From NCBI GenBank assembly GCA_022414725.1, contig JAJSRW010002126.1:1-64000 (forward strand): a stretch of DNA of 64,000 bases, in the 5' to 3' direction. Below, piece after piece: positions 42,741 to 51,841 of the stretch (positions within the stretch are counted from its first letter, which is position 1; each line of letters opens with the position of its first letter). A program made the translations under genes and the position numbers. The notes under the pieces are model-generated. The model saw only the letters and a program-made list of their open reading frames with translations. It did not search any database and was not told the origin of the DNA. This DNA is from Microglena sp. YARC. Lineage: Eukaryota > Chlorophyta > Chlorophyceae > Chlamydomonadales > Chlamydomonadaceae.

Positions 42741-42950
42741 ATGAACTCCGCCACGTGTTCCTTTGGAAGATAGGGCCACGGCTTGTGGAACCCGAACGGT
42801 TTGGAAACCTTGGAGTGAATGCGTTGTTCCATGGCGAACCTTTTGCCCACTTCCGTAGGGCAGCCGCGTCAGATCGTGGAAAACGAGCGCGCAAAGAAAA
42901 CATCCTCCGGCTCAGGTTGAAGGTTGAAATTGAACAGGCGACCTCCGCAC
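42741..42950 (-). pseudogene. Inverted fragment of the DUF5672 gene 3' end
   Basis: On the minus strand this segment repeats the last part of the gene ending at 38,444 (GRLFNFNLQPEPEDVFFARS), with about 10-15 percent base changes and small indels. It starts 14 bases after the kinesin-like stop. It has lost the start and most of the domain, so it is a relic of a duplication. Confidence 0.85.
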
Positions 42951-42969
42951 CTGCGCATTGGAACTCTAC

Positions 42970-43288
42970 TACAGTCGGCGGAACAGTAAAATGAAACATC
43001 CCAATAAACGCATTGCACATCAACAAAGACCCCGTGTTCTTTTGGGCCACGGTACTGGGGAAGAGGCGATCGCTTAAGTGCGGCTGGTCCTTCAATGGAC
43101 ACTCTCGAAAGTACCGACAAAAGAACGATACGGAGTCTGCAGGATGGAGAGCCGTGATCTAAAAAAGAACCACGATATTCTCGTTAACATCCTGCAATTT
43201 GTTGATTCAAAATCGTATTGGTGTTACACTGACCCGTGGGTTGCTACACCATTAGGTTACATTTCATTTTACTGTTCCGCCTACTGTA
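42970..43288 (+). mobile_element. 319-bp MITE with Tc1/mariner-type ends
   Basis: The left end TACAGTCGGCGGAACAGTAA followed by AATGAAAC (42,970-42,997) and the right end ATTTCATTTTACTGTTCCGC followed by CTACTGTA (43,261-43,288) are inverted copies with outer TA dinucleotides, as in Tc1/mariner elements. The 263-bp interior has a reading frame but matches a second, inverted copy at 38,455-38,745. Confidence 0.8.
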
Positions 43289-43413
43289 GATAAGGAATAA
43301 TTTATTTTTTTCTGTCAAATGTAGATGTATGTCCTCTTGTATGCTGCTGCTGCTGCCTCTGCAAAGATACCGTCGTCGTCGTTGTCGGTCAAATGATCTG
43401 CGACCACATCTCC

Positions 43414-44589
43414 TCATTCTTCAGCGTCAACGTTCCCCGCATGATTCTCGGCGACCCCGTGCATTAGTATAGCTATAATGATTGGAGGTGGACCAAAGTG
43501 TCGCGAAAGCACGTCGTACACGGTGTCTAGCAACCGCATCACCCGGCGATACATGCGCGCGTTACGGTCGTTCCATAGCATGCGCCAAGACCCAATAAGT
43601 TGCCCCTGCAAACTGCGCACTATATCTCCTCCGTAAGCTCCCCCCCACCCCATACGAGCGTTCGAGCACGAAGCGCCCAAGAAGGAGAACATCGCGTACG
43701 TCGCATGCAAGCGAAAGTCTACGTTTCGAGTATACAAGTAACCCTCAGGACCCTCAGGACCCTCAGGACCCTCAGGACCCTCAGGATCCTCATGACCCCC
43801 ATTACCCTCAGGACCCTCAGGACCCTCGGAGGGTCCCTGTGGAATTTGAAATAGCTCACCGATAGTCTGATCGCAGTCATGTATATTTGCATGTGGTGGA
43901 ATGACGGCTGTCCAGTCTCCTTCGAATTGGACCTTTTCGTAAAGTTCCATTGCGTACGTGAGCACCATGGACGAGTATATGATTGTGTTCAAAGCGCGAT
44001 AGCACAATACCTCAACCTGCACCTGCGAGACGACGTCTCGATGCCACCCTCTTCTCCAGGTCGCGCCATAGAGAGTCAAGCAAGCTAGCATCCGGAACAC
44101 GTCGTCGTCCATACATATCTCGGCGGTAGAGCCCGACCAGGGGTCATACCAAGACAGACCGCTAATCAAATTATAGTTGGTGCAATCACTAATATTTGTC
44201 TCATCACTACTATTTGTTATTGTTGCTGACGTTTTTGCGTTAATCACATGCAGGGCATTCCAGCGAGCAGCGTGAAGGATCGAGCGAACACACCTAACCA
44301 AGTTCGGAACCGTGATGTAGCTCTGGAGAAGGATGGGAAATTCTTCGCCCTCTTGATTCAGGCATTCATGCGACTGTATGAAGCCGGGTAGTTCCCGGTC
44401 GAGGCACTTGCGCAGTAGACGCTTCTTCACTGGAAGGACGGCGTCGCGGCACGCGCGTGACGTCAACAACAGACTACCGATGTCCCCGCTACCGATACAC
44501 ATTCCATCATCGGGAGACCGGAAAGGATTGTGATAAACCAACTGGTGCATCAAGATCGGCAAGATGTCGTCCTCGAAAGACGGCGGCAT
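43414..44589 (-). CDS. Hypothetical protein with F-box-like start and GPE collagen-like run
   Basis: Intact, 391 residues. The first 50 residues (FEDDILPILMHQLVYHNPF and GSLLLTSRACRDAVLPVKKR) are compatible with an F-box-like helix bundle. The middle is helical (MLACLTLYGATWRRGWHRDV). Residues 246-280 hold about nine GPE or GPEG units (43,741-43,850). The end is MRLLDTVYDVLSRHFGPPPI. F-box proteins of giant viruses are usually linked to the host ubiquitin system. The GPE run is too short for a stable triple helix on its own. Confidence in the F-box call is low. Confidence 0.5.
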   Translation of the reverse strand: MPPSFEDDILPILMHQLVYHNPFRSPDDGMCIGSGDIGSLLLTSRACRDAVLPVKKRLLRKCLDRELPGFIQSHECLNQEGEEFPILLQSYITVPNLVRCVRSILHAARWNALHVINAKTSATITNSSDETNISDCTNYNLISGLSWYDPWSGSTAEICMDDDVFRMLACLTLYGATWRRGWHRDVVSQVQVEVLCYRALNTIIYSSMVLTYAMELYEKVQFEGDWTAVIPPHANIHDCDQTIGELFQIPQGPSEGPEGPEGNGGHEDPEGPEGPEGPEGPEGYLYTRNVDFRLHATYAMFSFLGASCSNARMGWGGAYGGDIVRSLQGQLIGSWRMLWNDRNARMYRRVMRLLDTVYDVLSRHFGPPPIIIAILMHGVAENHAGNVDAEE

Positions 44590-44629
44590 GTATGACTCCG
44601 CACTTGTAGTACTCTAATGTTTGTATTAT

Positions 44630-44798
44630 AGGCAGACCGGATCTAAAGCCCAATGTCAACGATGTTGGTGAAGCCGCAGTGAATCGTGCGATAAATGTTC
44701 TAACCAAAAATATGCAATTAATTCCTGGAAAAAATAGAGCCAAAATAGAAGAATACATTTCAAAAATTAGCGTTCAGGAGGCAGAGGCTAAATTCTGA
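44630..44798 (+). pseudogene. Gene fragment, unidentified
   Basis: A plus-strand frame without a start reads GRPDLKPNVNDVGEAAVNRA and INVLTKNMQLIPGKNRAKIE to SVQEAEAKF and a stop. The composition looks like real protein. It overlaps the 5' flank of the minus-strand gene and is followed at 44,811-44,840 by an end of the 36-kb MITE family, so it is likely a gene tail cut off by rearrangement. Confidence 0.4.
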
Positions 44799-44810
44799 GT
44801 AGAAATTTCA

Positions 44811-44840
44811 AAATATCCGCTGGGAGGCAGGAACGCCCAT
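44811..44840 (+). repeat. End of the 36-kb MITE family
   Basis: AAATATCCGCTGGGAGGCAG followed by GAACGCCCAT matches the right end of the MITE at 36,154-36,180. Confidence 0.6.
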
Positions 44841-44871
44841 TTTATGTCGTTGCTTGGAAACACAATCATTT

Positions 44872-46137
44872 TCACATGCGGTAAGTGCAACTCACGAGTT
44901 TGATTTGTTCTCTATTTTCACCAAATGAACAATCGCACGTGATCTTCGCAACAGTGCACGCCCTAACCATATCATCGTATTCATCCTCTCCCCAAGGATA
45001 CAAGGATTGCCGCATGCACACGCCCGGTATGTCGGACGCGACTAGCAAGTCACCGTTCCGTATGTCCCCTCCCTGTCCACACACTAGCACCCCCCCCTCG
45101 CCAACAGAGTTCACACTGACCCGCCCTAGTAGAGAGTCTTTTCCCGGCAGGCGCGCGATCACGGTGCCCACCTGAAATTCCCTCCCTCCGTCGTTCGTAT
45201 GCACTGTACTCACAACGCTGAAGACGCGCGGGTCCCGAGCGCGACGGCAAAGCGTCACCACTGGCAGAGCCTCGTCCACGTCGAGGAGGTCCTCGCACCC
45301 GTCGAGGTCGCAGTACGCGCCGGTGGCCACCACCACAGCGCCAGGCCGCAAAGAAAGAAGATCCTCCCCCTCCGCCACCCGGCACCGATGCTGGCCTGTG
45401 AAGTTAAGCACTCCGGGCCTGAAGGACTCCGTTAGACGCGTGGACACCCCATTTTCGGACAGGAAGACCAAGTCTTTGGAGGCGACATCACCAAAGACAG
45501 CCCACGACGAGGGGCCCGGGAACGTGAGCGCTCCGCCTAGACGCGTTAGGTCTGCATTAAGTTCGAGAGTGTACTTGTTACTCTAGGCTGCTCGGTATCC
45601 GCACACGCGGTTCATGACGTTGATCTCTCCCTCGCTGGCAGTCTGTGCACCTGCACCGATCGCGAGGGAGAGAGCACCTCCCGCCGTCGCGCCGGCGCCG
45701 ATGGCCACTCCCCCTTTGGCACCGACACTCGATGCTGAGCCTATGTCCACGGCATCCTCGACGTTCCCCGCGCCAACGTCTGCGGCGCATCCCACGCGAG
45801 TATTCGCCCTGCCGGAGACAATTGTCGCGCCAGCGAGAGCTCCCACGACCGTCGTCGCGCCACCGCCCACCAGCGAGGTCGCCAACGAGTACCCGATGAC
45901 GCAGTTGTAAGAGGAGGCTAGGCGCAAGGAGGACTCGCCCCCTACGACCACATTGTATGAGCCTGTGCGTGAATACAACGCCACCTGGTACCCCAAGTAG
46001 GAGTTCAAGATGCCTACGGATTGTGGCGCTGCGTTGTAACCGACCGACAGAGACTGATTCTGAGTCGTCACGATCTCCCCCCCCTTCGATTGGTCCTCGC
46101 CCGTGAGATTCGCGTTACCGGAAGAAGATATAGACAT
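44872..46137 (-). CDS. Fibre protein with YadA-like head repeats and autoprocessing-type C-terminus; in-frame TAG
   Basis: One frame of 421 codons is interrupted by a single TAG at 45,583-45,585. The first part has head-type repeats (SYNCVIGYSLATSLVGGGAT, KGGVAIGAGATAGGALSLAI) like trimeric surface adhesins. After the TAG come LELNADLTRLGGALTF, VFGVVST-like RVFSVVSTVHTNDGGREFQV, VSVNSVGEGGVLVCGQGG and NGDLLVASDIPGVCMRQSLY, the pattern of the Peptidase_G2-type intramolecular chaperone domain at the end of many viral and phage fibres. That domain order supports one gene. Whether the TAG is a mutation, an error or read through is open. Confidence 0.7.
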
Positions 46138-46146
46138 TTAAAACCA

Positions 46147-46509
46147 CTAAAATGAAGCATCATTTAATACTGGTTGAAGCGGTGTATTAAATTGTTGAAG
46201 CACTTCCACCATCTTATTAACACTAGCTTGAATTTGTTTGTTGTCTCCCCCATCATTGATGATGTAGGTGTTGACGCGCCCGATAATGTAATGGACTAAC
46301 AATTCTGCCATGTTGTCGTTGTCTGTACACAAATTACCGTAATCGACATTGATGAATCCAGACGTATCTAACTTCAATTCGAGGACATTATAGGTAAATG
46401 TGACTGTACAATTCTTCTTGTATGTTTCTTGTATTTTTTCGAGATGTTGTTCCATAAGTTCCTTCAAGTAGTCGGACACGCAAGGAGGAGGAGGTGTTTG
46501 CGCAGCCAT
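46147..46509 (-). CDS. Small hypothetical protein
   Basis: Intact, 120 residues (MAAQTPPPPCVSDYLKELME, TYNVLELKLDTSGFINVDYG, ASVNKMVEVLQQFNTPLQPV). Nine bases upstream of the fibre gene start on the same strand, so probably one transcription unit. Family not recognised. The stretch 46,510-46,855 upstream holds only a 73-residue minus frame of doubtful value. Confidence 0.6.
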   Translation of the reverse strand: MAAQTPPPPCVSDYLKELMEQHLEKIQETYKKNCTVTFTYNVLELKLDTSGFINVDYGNLCTDNDNMAELLVHYIIGRVNTYIINDGGDNKQIQASVNKMVEVLQQFNTPLQPVLNDASF

Positions 46510-46989
46510 GTTTTATTACACATCTGTCATACATTTTAGACCAATTTTAATTGGGTGTACGCCACTGTGCATGGTCGGTCAAGTGCGCCGTTGAGTGCTT
46601 ATAACAGGAACAATGAATTCTCGGGTATCAGGGATGCTGTCCTTTAGAAAGGGATTTTCTGTTCGAACTGCCTTCAGGAAGAATGCCAGCTGCGTCTGTC
46701 GCAGGTGAATTGACAGTTCTTGCAGGTGGATGTCTCGTAAGAAACCGCATAGGTGTCTGACAAAACTGAGAAACTGTATTCATGAGCTCAGCGCCTCCAC
46801 GGCCTCGGCCTCGAGGTAGGAAGTCGGGTACTTCGGACGCACTGTGCATTGTCGGTCATCCTCTTCGCTTGGTTGAGGGCGCCTTCTTGGGAAGAATATT
46901 CTCCGGATGTGTTTGAGCCCCGAAATTGGTGTTTCGATTAATCTGACGCCCATGTAAATTGGTTTGTTCCCAGCACAAAAATATGGTTT

Positions 46990-47227
46990 GCCACATCAGG
47001 ACGCGACGTTGCTGTACATGCTCATCCGGACGAGCACCACTTCGAAATCGCCTGTGATTAGCATGTTGTACACATGCGGGTCGCAGATGTGGTTCGGGAC
47101 GAAGACCGTGTACTCCTTGCCCCCCTTGATGATGTACACACTCAACGCGTGGATGCCTTGCTGGCTGTGGGTGGAGAGGATCGAGCTCGTGGCGAAAAAG
47201 TATGTCGTTCACGTAAGGATTCATTGA
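46990..47227 (-). CDS. Small hypothetical protein (one frameshift)
   Basis: It starts MNPYVNDI and after a frame change near 47,195 continues ATSSILSTHSQQGIHALSVY and IIKGGKEYTVFVPNHICDPH to RMSMYSNVAS before a stop near 46,990. The same frame continues after the stop (CGKPYFCAGNKPIYMGVRLI), so the protein may be longer. The beta-rich pattern resembles fibre-associated domains. Family not recognised. Confidence 0.4.
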
Positions 47228-47298
47228 TGCAATTTACAATTCTCACTTGAGAATATCCATCATTTATACAAGTTTTGTGTGTTTGCATGAATTGAATC

Positions 47299-48044
47299 AC
47301 ATCACCCAAATAGTGACACGCCGGGCACCGGGTCGCCGTAGTAGTTGGAAGGGTGCGCCGCAATTACAAACATACGTTGTTGCACCCCCCCCTTGCTGAT
47401 GGTATTGTTGCTGTACACGTGTCTGACGATCTCAAGGTCTCCGCTATCGGCTATCTCAAAACCGTAAGAGACTGTAACGTTGTTGTTGCTGAACCCGCGC
47501 TCGATATGAAACCCCCTCCTCCTACACGCCACCGAGAAGGTCGCGTAACACCGTCGCCGTCCGTGTACTGCTGAATCCAACGCAAAGACCGCTCCGATTG
47601 ATTGCCGCTACTTGACCCGACGACTATCCCTGCACCGCTAATGTCGTTATCTACGTATGCAGGTACTGTAGGGTCCAGAGGATGCGCGAGCTTGATGAGC
47701 TTGTCTTGAACGACTAGCTCGACGGAGGTGATGGTCTCTATACCGCCCCGCACGTAGACGTTCCCATTCACGGTGATGCTGTTCGATCCGACCGTAATAA
47801 CGTCCGGCGTCCCGAAGGCGCCGATGGAGACGGTAGACGAGAGCGACTGGATCTCCAGGTTGGAGTCGCTCACGAAACGCATCTTCCCTTCCGCGATGGC
47901 GCCCACGAGCGGGTCTTTGTTGTCATGTGTCTGCTGGTTCGGGAGCGATCCCATGAGGAGGTAGGATGCCGCTGGGTCCTCAGGCATGGTTGTGGTGGCA
48001 CTGTCGCGGAAGAACCAGAGGGAGCTGCGCGCCACTAGGGACAT
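47299..48044 (-). CDS. Fibre or head-fibre-like protein (one frameshift)
   Basis: It starts MSLVARSSLWFFRDSATTTM and has short strands typical of shaft proteins (SITVNGNVYVRGGIETITSV, LVVQDKLIKLAHPLDP, DNDISGAGIVVGSS, SERSLRWIQQYTDGDG). A frame change at about 47,470 leads to TVSYGFEIADSGDLEIVRHV and VFVIAAHP-like RMFVIAAHPSNYYGDPVPG. The segment QDKLIKLA...GAGIVV...SLRW is a recurrent feature of giant-virus surface proteins of this kind. About 245 residues. Divergent from the dioxygenase gene. Confidence 0.55.
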
Positions 48045-48144
48045 GTTTTATAAAGGTTCTCGAAAATATTCCGAGTAGCCTCTTTGGTAAACAGTTCAAA
48101 CCCCCAACGTTGCCCAAAAAGCAACGATCTGCAGTTTTTTCGAG

Positions 48145-48153
48145 TATAAAAGG
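48145..48153 (+). promoter_or_regulatory. TATA-like box before the dioxygenase gene
   Basis: TATAAAAGG lies 32 bases before the ATG at 48,185 in the divergent spacer. A similar TATAAATG lies at about 54,261, 137 bases before the MIF4G gene. Position and sequence suggest a late or general promoter; this is not tested. Confidence 0.35.
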
Positions 48154-48184
48154 TGTGTCTGTCCCCCAACATCAGAGTCTGATT

Positions 48185-49170
48185 ATGTCCAACAACATCC
48201 AGAATCTCTCTGATAACGGAGTATTTGTCGTCAAACCCGATTGGATAACAGAAACCAATCAGGGACCAATTGCGCGAAGAGTTTATCCAGACTTGCCGCG
48301 AGTTTCCAGAGTTTGAAAAACCCAAGGATGACGTGTACGTTCTGGGTGGATTTTCGGCACTCGGTAATCCGGCGTCGTTTCACAACCCGTTTGTGAGGAA
48401 ACTAAGAGAATCTGTTATGTGGACAGTCGCACCGATTCTGAAACCACTCGCCAATGGAAGAAATCTGGAGCAGATTATGGACAGGATGATGTTCAGAACC
48501 CGAGGGAAGGTCGTCGCAAGCGAAAGTTGGCACAGGGACGAAGCTCCTGAAGCCGCCGATGAAGATGACGTTTTTGGAGGGTGGATCAATCTCGACGATA
48601 CGGATCACCATTTTTCGTGCATCCCAGGATCTCACAAGGGCGTTTCAAAGCATTCGGGGTTTGGGAAAGAGAAAGTGGTGGACAGTGCTAAACAAGGAGA
48701 AGATCCGGGTCCCACCAGGCCACATCATCATATTTTTCGAGCGGATTCTACACGAAGTGAACAGGTCAAATGTTCCGCCAAAAGGGATCGTTCGTTTGTT
48801 TCTGGGTTGGCGTCTCACCAATAGCACGCGGAGTCTCTACGATTTGAAGGACATTTTCATGAACCAAGCCGTTCCAAAACTGAAGTCGGATCAGACTCCC
48901 GCGATGTATTCGATTTATCACAGAAATGTGTGGGTCGACGCACTCGAGAGTTTTTCGGCAACCTTCAAAGATAATTGTATCGTCAAAGACAATCTCAAAG
49001 GCAGAGACGTCAAAATCGTCCCGATGCACATGAAGTCGCTGAGAAGCATTGGCGTCCCCATGTACAAAGAGTACACGTCAAGAGAGTGTCTCTTATACGT
49101 TCCGGGAAAGCGATGGGATTTGGAAGTTCCGTGCTCAGAGACTTCTAGGGTCGATACCCTCGAGTTTTAA
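48185..49170 (+). CDS. Phytanoyl-CoA dioxygenase-like (PhyH) protein (two frameshifts)
   Basis: Fe(II)/2-oxoglutarate-dependent oxygenase fold. The start MSNNIQNLSDNGVFVVKPDW leads to a frame change near 48,300. Then come RTRGKVVASESWHRDEAPEA with the HxD iron ligands, FGGWINLDDTDHHFSCIPGS with the typical PGSH turn, and after a second change near 48,690 HIIIFFERILHEVNRSN with the distal histidine and GIVRLFLGWRLTN with the 2-oxoglutarate arginine. The C-terminal 110 residues (MYSIYHRNVWVDALESFSAT) are typical of viral members. Substrate unknown. The product is about 328 residues. Confidence 0.85.
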
Positions 49171-49430
49171 TCATCGTTGACGCGCCGGTACATGACCGTC
49201 TTGCTTACGATGAGTGAGTGCAACCATGTTTCAAAGTCGGTCCTCACAGCAGCTGCATCGTTGAGATGTTCTGAACTCATCGACATAACGTTTTCGCGGA
49301 TAGAAACGAATAGCTTGGAGTCAAGTCCGCCTAGAGATTGGTGTCGCCCCCTTTCCAATCACCAAACCCGATGGGCAAGAAGAATTGGCGCGGCACCCAT
49401 GTAGAATCTGGCGTACGCCCCAATCTGTTG
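49167..49430 (-). pseudogene. 3' part of an unidentified gene
   Basis: The minus frame ends SEHLNDAAAVRTDFETWLHS and LIVSKTVMYRRVNDD, overlapping the dioxygenase stop by four bases. After a frame change near 49,365 it continues upstream as IGAYARFYMGAAPILLAHR. Further upstream a dispersed repeat (49,437-49,482) begins, so the 5' part seems to be lost. Confidence 0.4.
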
Positions 49431-49436
49431 TCTTGA

Positions 49437-49516
49437 GACCCCGGACCTGTATCTGGTTTCAGGGGATATCATTCAAATTATACTGTATACTTGCGAATGT
49501 AAGCCACATGCCAGTG
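49437..49516 (+). repeat. Dispersed repeats: copy 2 of the 15-kb repeat and a 22-kb match
   Basis: The segment 49,437-49,482 matches 15,069-15,111. Directly after it ACTTGCGAATGTAAGCCACA (49,490-49,516) matches 22,071-22,096. No gene was recognised in 49,430-49,765. Confidence 0.6.
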
Positions 49517-49765
49517 TAGTAGATAAACACAGATTGAAATAAATGTCAACTCAATGCACAACCAACCGCAAGAGGCGTTGTTGCATTTTTCAAAAGTACT
49601 CACAATTTACGATTATCAACTAAAACATTGTTGCAGATGTAATACTTTGGTGTGAATCGAAAACGACGTGAATTTGTAAGCAAACTTTTTGAGACGAACA
49701 AGGATTTGTTGAAATTGTTTTTATTATTTTTACACAACCGTCAACATCCTGAGCGCATTGATTCT

Positions 49766-50308
49766 TCAGACCTGCACGCCCATGAAATGATTGGAGAGCA
49801 CAGCTCGGAAGAGCATGCGGTAGTACGGGACTGCAGAGACGATCATGAAAATGAACAATAACATGTCCGCGAAGGCCCGTATCCCCCGGATGCCCACGTC
49901 GCGGTAGCGGAGACTTCTGTTTCTCTGCAAAGACGACGCTACCATGATACCGACAGTTGCGGATAGAAGGACGGATAGGGCATAGTCGTATACGATCAGC
50001 TTCACGAGCGTCGTGCTGAACACGTTCACAAAGGTTCCGGTTTTCTCGATACTGGTAACGTAGTTGGAGAAGACAACGAGGAGAATGATAAAGCAACTTG
50101 TCAACACGACGTTGATCACGACCGCAATGATCACGAGGTATTGCAGGTCTGGTGGGGTTTTGTTTGACTCGATGAGCGCGTCGTCTAGGTACATTTTTTT
50201 GACGAACTGCATTTGGAATATCCTCTCCGCGATGTACACGGATATCCATATGATCATGAGTTGCAACAATTTGAAAAGGGATAGTATAATCACGCTAGAT
50301 TTGTCCAT
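49766..50308 (-). CDS. Multi-span membrane protein
   Basis: Intact, about 180 residues, starting MDKSSVIILSLFKLLQLMII. Four membrane spans can be seen (VIILSLFKLLQLMIIWISVY, YLVIIAVVINVVLTSCFIIL, ALSVLLSATVGIMVASSL, ADMLLFIFMIVSAVPYY). A start 16 codons upstream is also open. Proteins of this size and topology sit in the inner virion membrane of many large DNA viruses. No exact family was recognised. The gene at 55,582-56,255 has a similar plan. Confidence 0.6.
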   Translation of the reverse strand: MDKSSVIILSLFKLLQLMIIWISVYIAERIFQMQFVKKMYLDDALIESNKTPPDLQYLVIIAVVINVVLTSCFIILLVVFSNYVTSIEKTGTFVNVFSTTLVKLIVYDYALSVLLSATVGIMVASSLQRNRSLRYRDVGIRGIRAFADMLLFIFMIVSAVPYYRMLFRAVLSNHFMGVQV

Positions 50309-50400
50309 TGTCTCTTCTTTACGTAGAGTGTAAGTGTATTTACTCTGGTTGTACACTTGTTTTCAAAAATAAAATGAATATTATTTAAGAAAACTATTCA

Positions 50401-50793
50401 ATGTCAGGCATTCGTGTTGAAGACATTGACGACGAACATGGGCAACACAACATTCCTCCAAGCGTATGGGGCCCCCCATTATGGAAATCTATACACTACG
50501 TTGCCCTGGGGTACCCAGCGAACCCCACGCCTGAGGAGAGACGGGTCTACAAAACGTTCTTCGACCAGATCTTGGAACACTTGATCCCGTGCCACGTGTG
50601 CAGCGAGAACTACCACAGGCATCTTGTAGAGCTCCGAGGTGCGTGGAGTGACGAAAAAAGGTTCTCTTCCCCTGATGGTTTGTTTGATTGGACGGTCGCG
50701 CTGCACAACCTTGTGAACCGAGACACCAGTAAACCCATTCAGGATTCTGCTGAGATGCGTCGCCATCTCATTCATGCGGGCGCTAACTCATGA
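50401..50793 (+). CDS. Erv1/Alr-type thiol oxidoreductase
   Basis: FAD-dependent sulfhydryl oxidase that makes disulfides in virion proteins in the cytoplasm; nucleocytoviruses carry it. Intact, 130 residues. The signature SVWGPPLWKSIHYVALGYPA is followed by LIPCHVCSENYHRHL with the CxxC redox pair, and FDWTVALHNLVNRDTSKP, the HNxVN motif that binds FAD. A short acidic head precedes the domain. Its stop overlaps the start of the next gene in ATGA, so the two are likely co-expressed. Confidence 0.93.
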   Translation: MSGIRVEDIDDEHGQHNIPPSVWGPPLWKSIHYVALGYPANPTPEERRVYKTFFDQILEHLIPCHVCSENYHRHLVELRGAWSDEKRFSSPDGLFDWTVALHNLVNRDTSKPIQDSAEMRRHLIHAGANS

Positions 50794-50975
50794 ACCAACG
50801 CCGTCGTTCAGGCGGAAACAATGATTATTACAACAACAACAACAACAACAACAACCATTGGTTGGCCATATTTGCTTTCTTGACCGGCGTTGGCGTCGCC
50901 ATTTCCGTTATGTTGTTAATATTGAGATCTCAGAGAATCAGGTTTCCGGGAGTCACGAGAACACGAGGTCGATGA
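50790..50975 (+). CDS. Small single-span membrane protein
   Basis: Intact, 61 residues: a basic head, an Asn run (YYNNNNNNNNH), a membrane span (WLAIFAFLTGVGVAISVMLL) and an Arg-rich tail. It overlaps the thiol oxidoreductase stop by four bases and could be a substrate or partner of that enzyme, though it has no cysteine. Confidence 0.6.
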   Translation: MNQRRRSGGNNDYYNNNNNNNNHWLAIFAFLTGVGVAISVMLLILRSQRIRFPGVTRTRGR

Positions 50976-51231
50976 GCGTGAACATGAACATGCTCCCTAT
51001 CGCCACCGCCGCGGTTACAATGCCTAGAGAAAGCGGTGTTGCGGCTTGATTGTTATGCGAAAGACCTGACGGAGAAAGACCAAATGGCGTAATAGATCCG
51101 TGTACGTCAAATAGTGGTAGTGGTTTCACTATGAATATGAGGATCATGGCCAACATGAAGAAGACTGACGCATAGATAACGCGTGCTGGCATGATCGGTG
51201 GCATTGTAGGTGGTGCTTGTTGGAGAGACAT
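50953..51231 (-). CDS. Two-span small virion-type membrane protein
   Basis: Intact, 92 residues. The first span is VIYASVFFMLAMILIFIV, then KPLPLFDVHGSITPFGLSPS, then a second span (LGIVTAAVAIGSMFMFTLID). The KPxxLFDxxGxIxPFG motif is one that I recall from small membrane proteins conserved across giant viruses. The 3' end overlaps that of the plus-strand gene by 23 bases. Confidence 0.6.
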   Translation of the reverse strand: MSLQQAPPTMPPIMPARVIYASVFFMLAMILIFIVKPLPLFDVHGSITPFGLSPSGLSHNNQAATPLSLGIVTAAVAIGSMFMFTLIDLVFS

Positions 51232-51314
51232 TGATATTTTTTCTTATTGACCTTTTTTACATTTTTTTCAAGCAAAAAAAATGGTAACGGTTTTTTTGTG
51301 ATGCCAATTAAAAG

Positions 51315-51841
51315 ATGTTGTTGAGGGAGCACCCCGAGTACCAGTCTCTACGGGGTCTGAAGACCGGCCATAGCCATTTGATATTTTCCACGTTCGGAGA
51401 CATCGATCTAGACAGCCCTTACCTTACTGGATTCAATGTGAGCGGCGGCTCGAAAGCGGAGGCAAACATCACCGGATTCATGCGCAGGTGCTCGCACTTC
51501 ATTTTCGACAACTTCTCGAACAAGCAGTACCCGGACTTCCTCAGCGGTTCCTTAAACTTAAACATGACAAAGGTTCCGCGCCCCAACCACGGCAGCGGAA
51601 CCATGTGAGGCAGATGTTCTTCGGGATGCTCATCCAGCATAACATGATGGCGATGCACAAGAAGGCGTACGAGGGCGTCCTGGGAATAGACAAGCGGAAG
51701 CTCTCTGGAACAGACATCCTGAAGAGGTACCTCGCATTGGTGGGTGGCTGCGTTCATGCAGGTGGCGAGGATGGGCGAGTACAAGACGTTGAATTGTGTG
51801 CGCGTGATTTTGAGAATTTCGGCAACAGGTCATCACGTTGA
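51315..51841 (+). CDS. Hypothetical protein (frameshifted)
   Basis: MLLREHPEYQSLRGLKTGHS to LTGFNVSGGSKAEANITGFM and LNLNMTKVPRPNHGSGT. After a frame change near 51,605 it continues RQMFFGMLIQHNMMAMHKKA and GIDKRKLSGTDILKRYLALV, and perhaps in the third frame ARMGEYKTLNCVRVILRIS. The total is about 175 residues. No family was recognised. It converges with the tail-collar gene. Confidence 0.5.

Noticed and set aside
20400..45585. Reassignment of TAG as a sense codon, suggested by in-frame TAG in the fibre gene and in Fanzor
   Set aside because: R2 ends in a normal TAG exactly at the family C-terminus, and the Fanzor gene also has an in-frame TGA and a frameshift. Local mutation or error is simpler.
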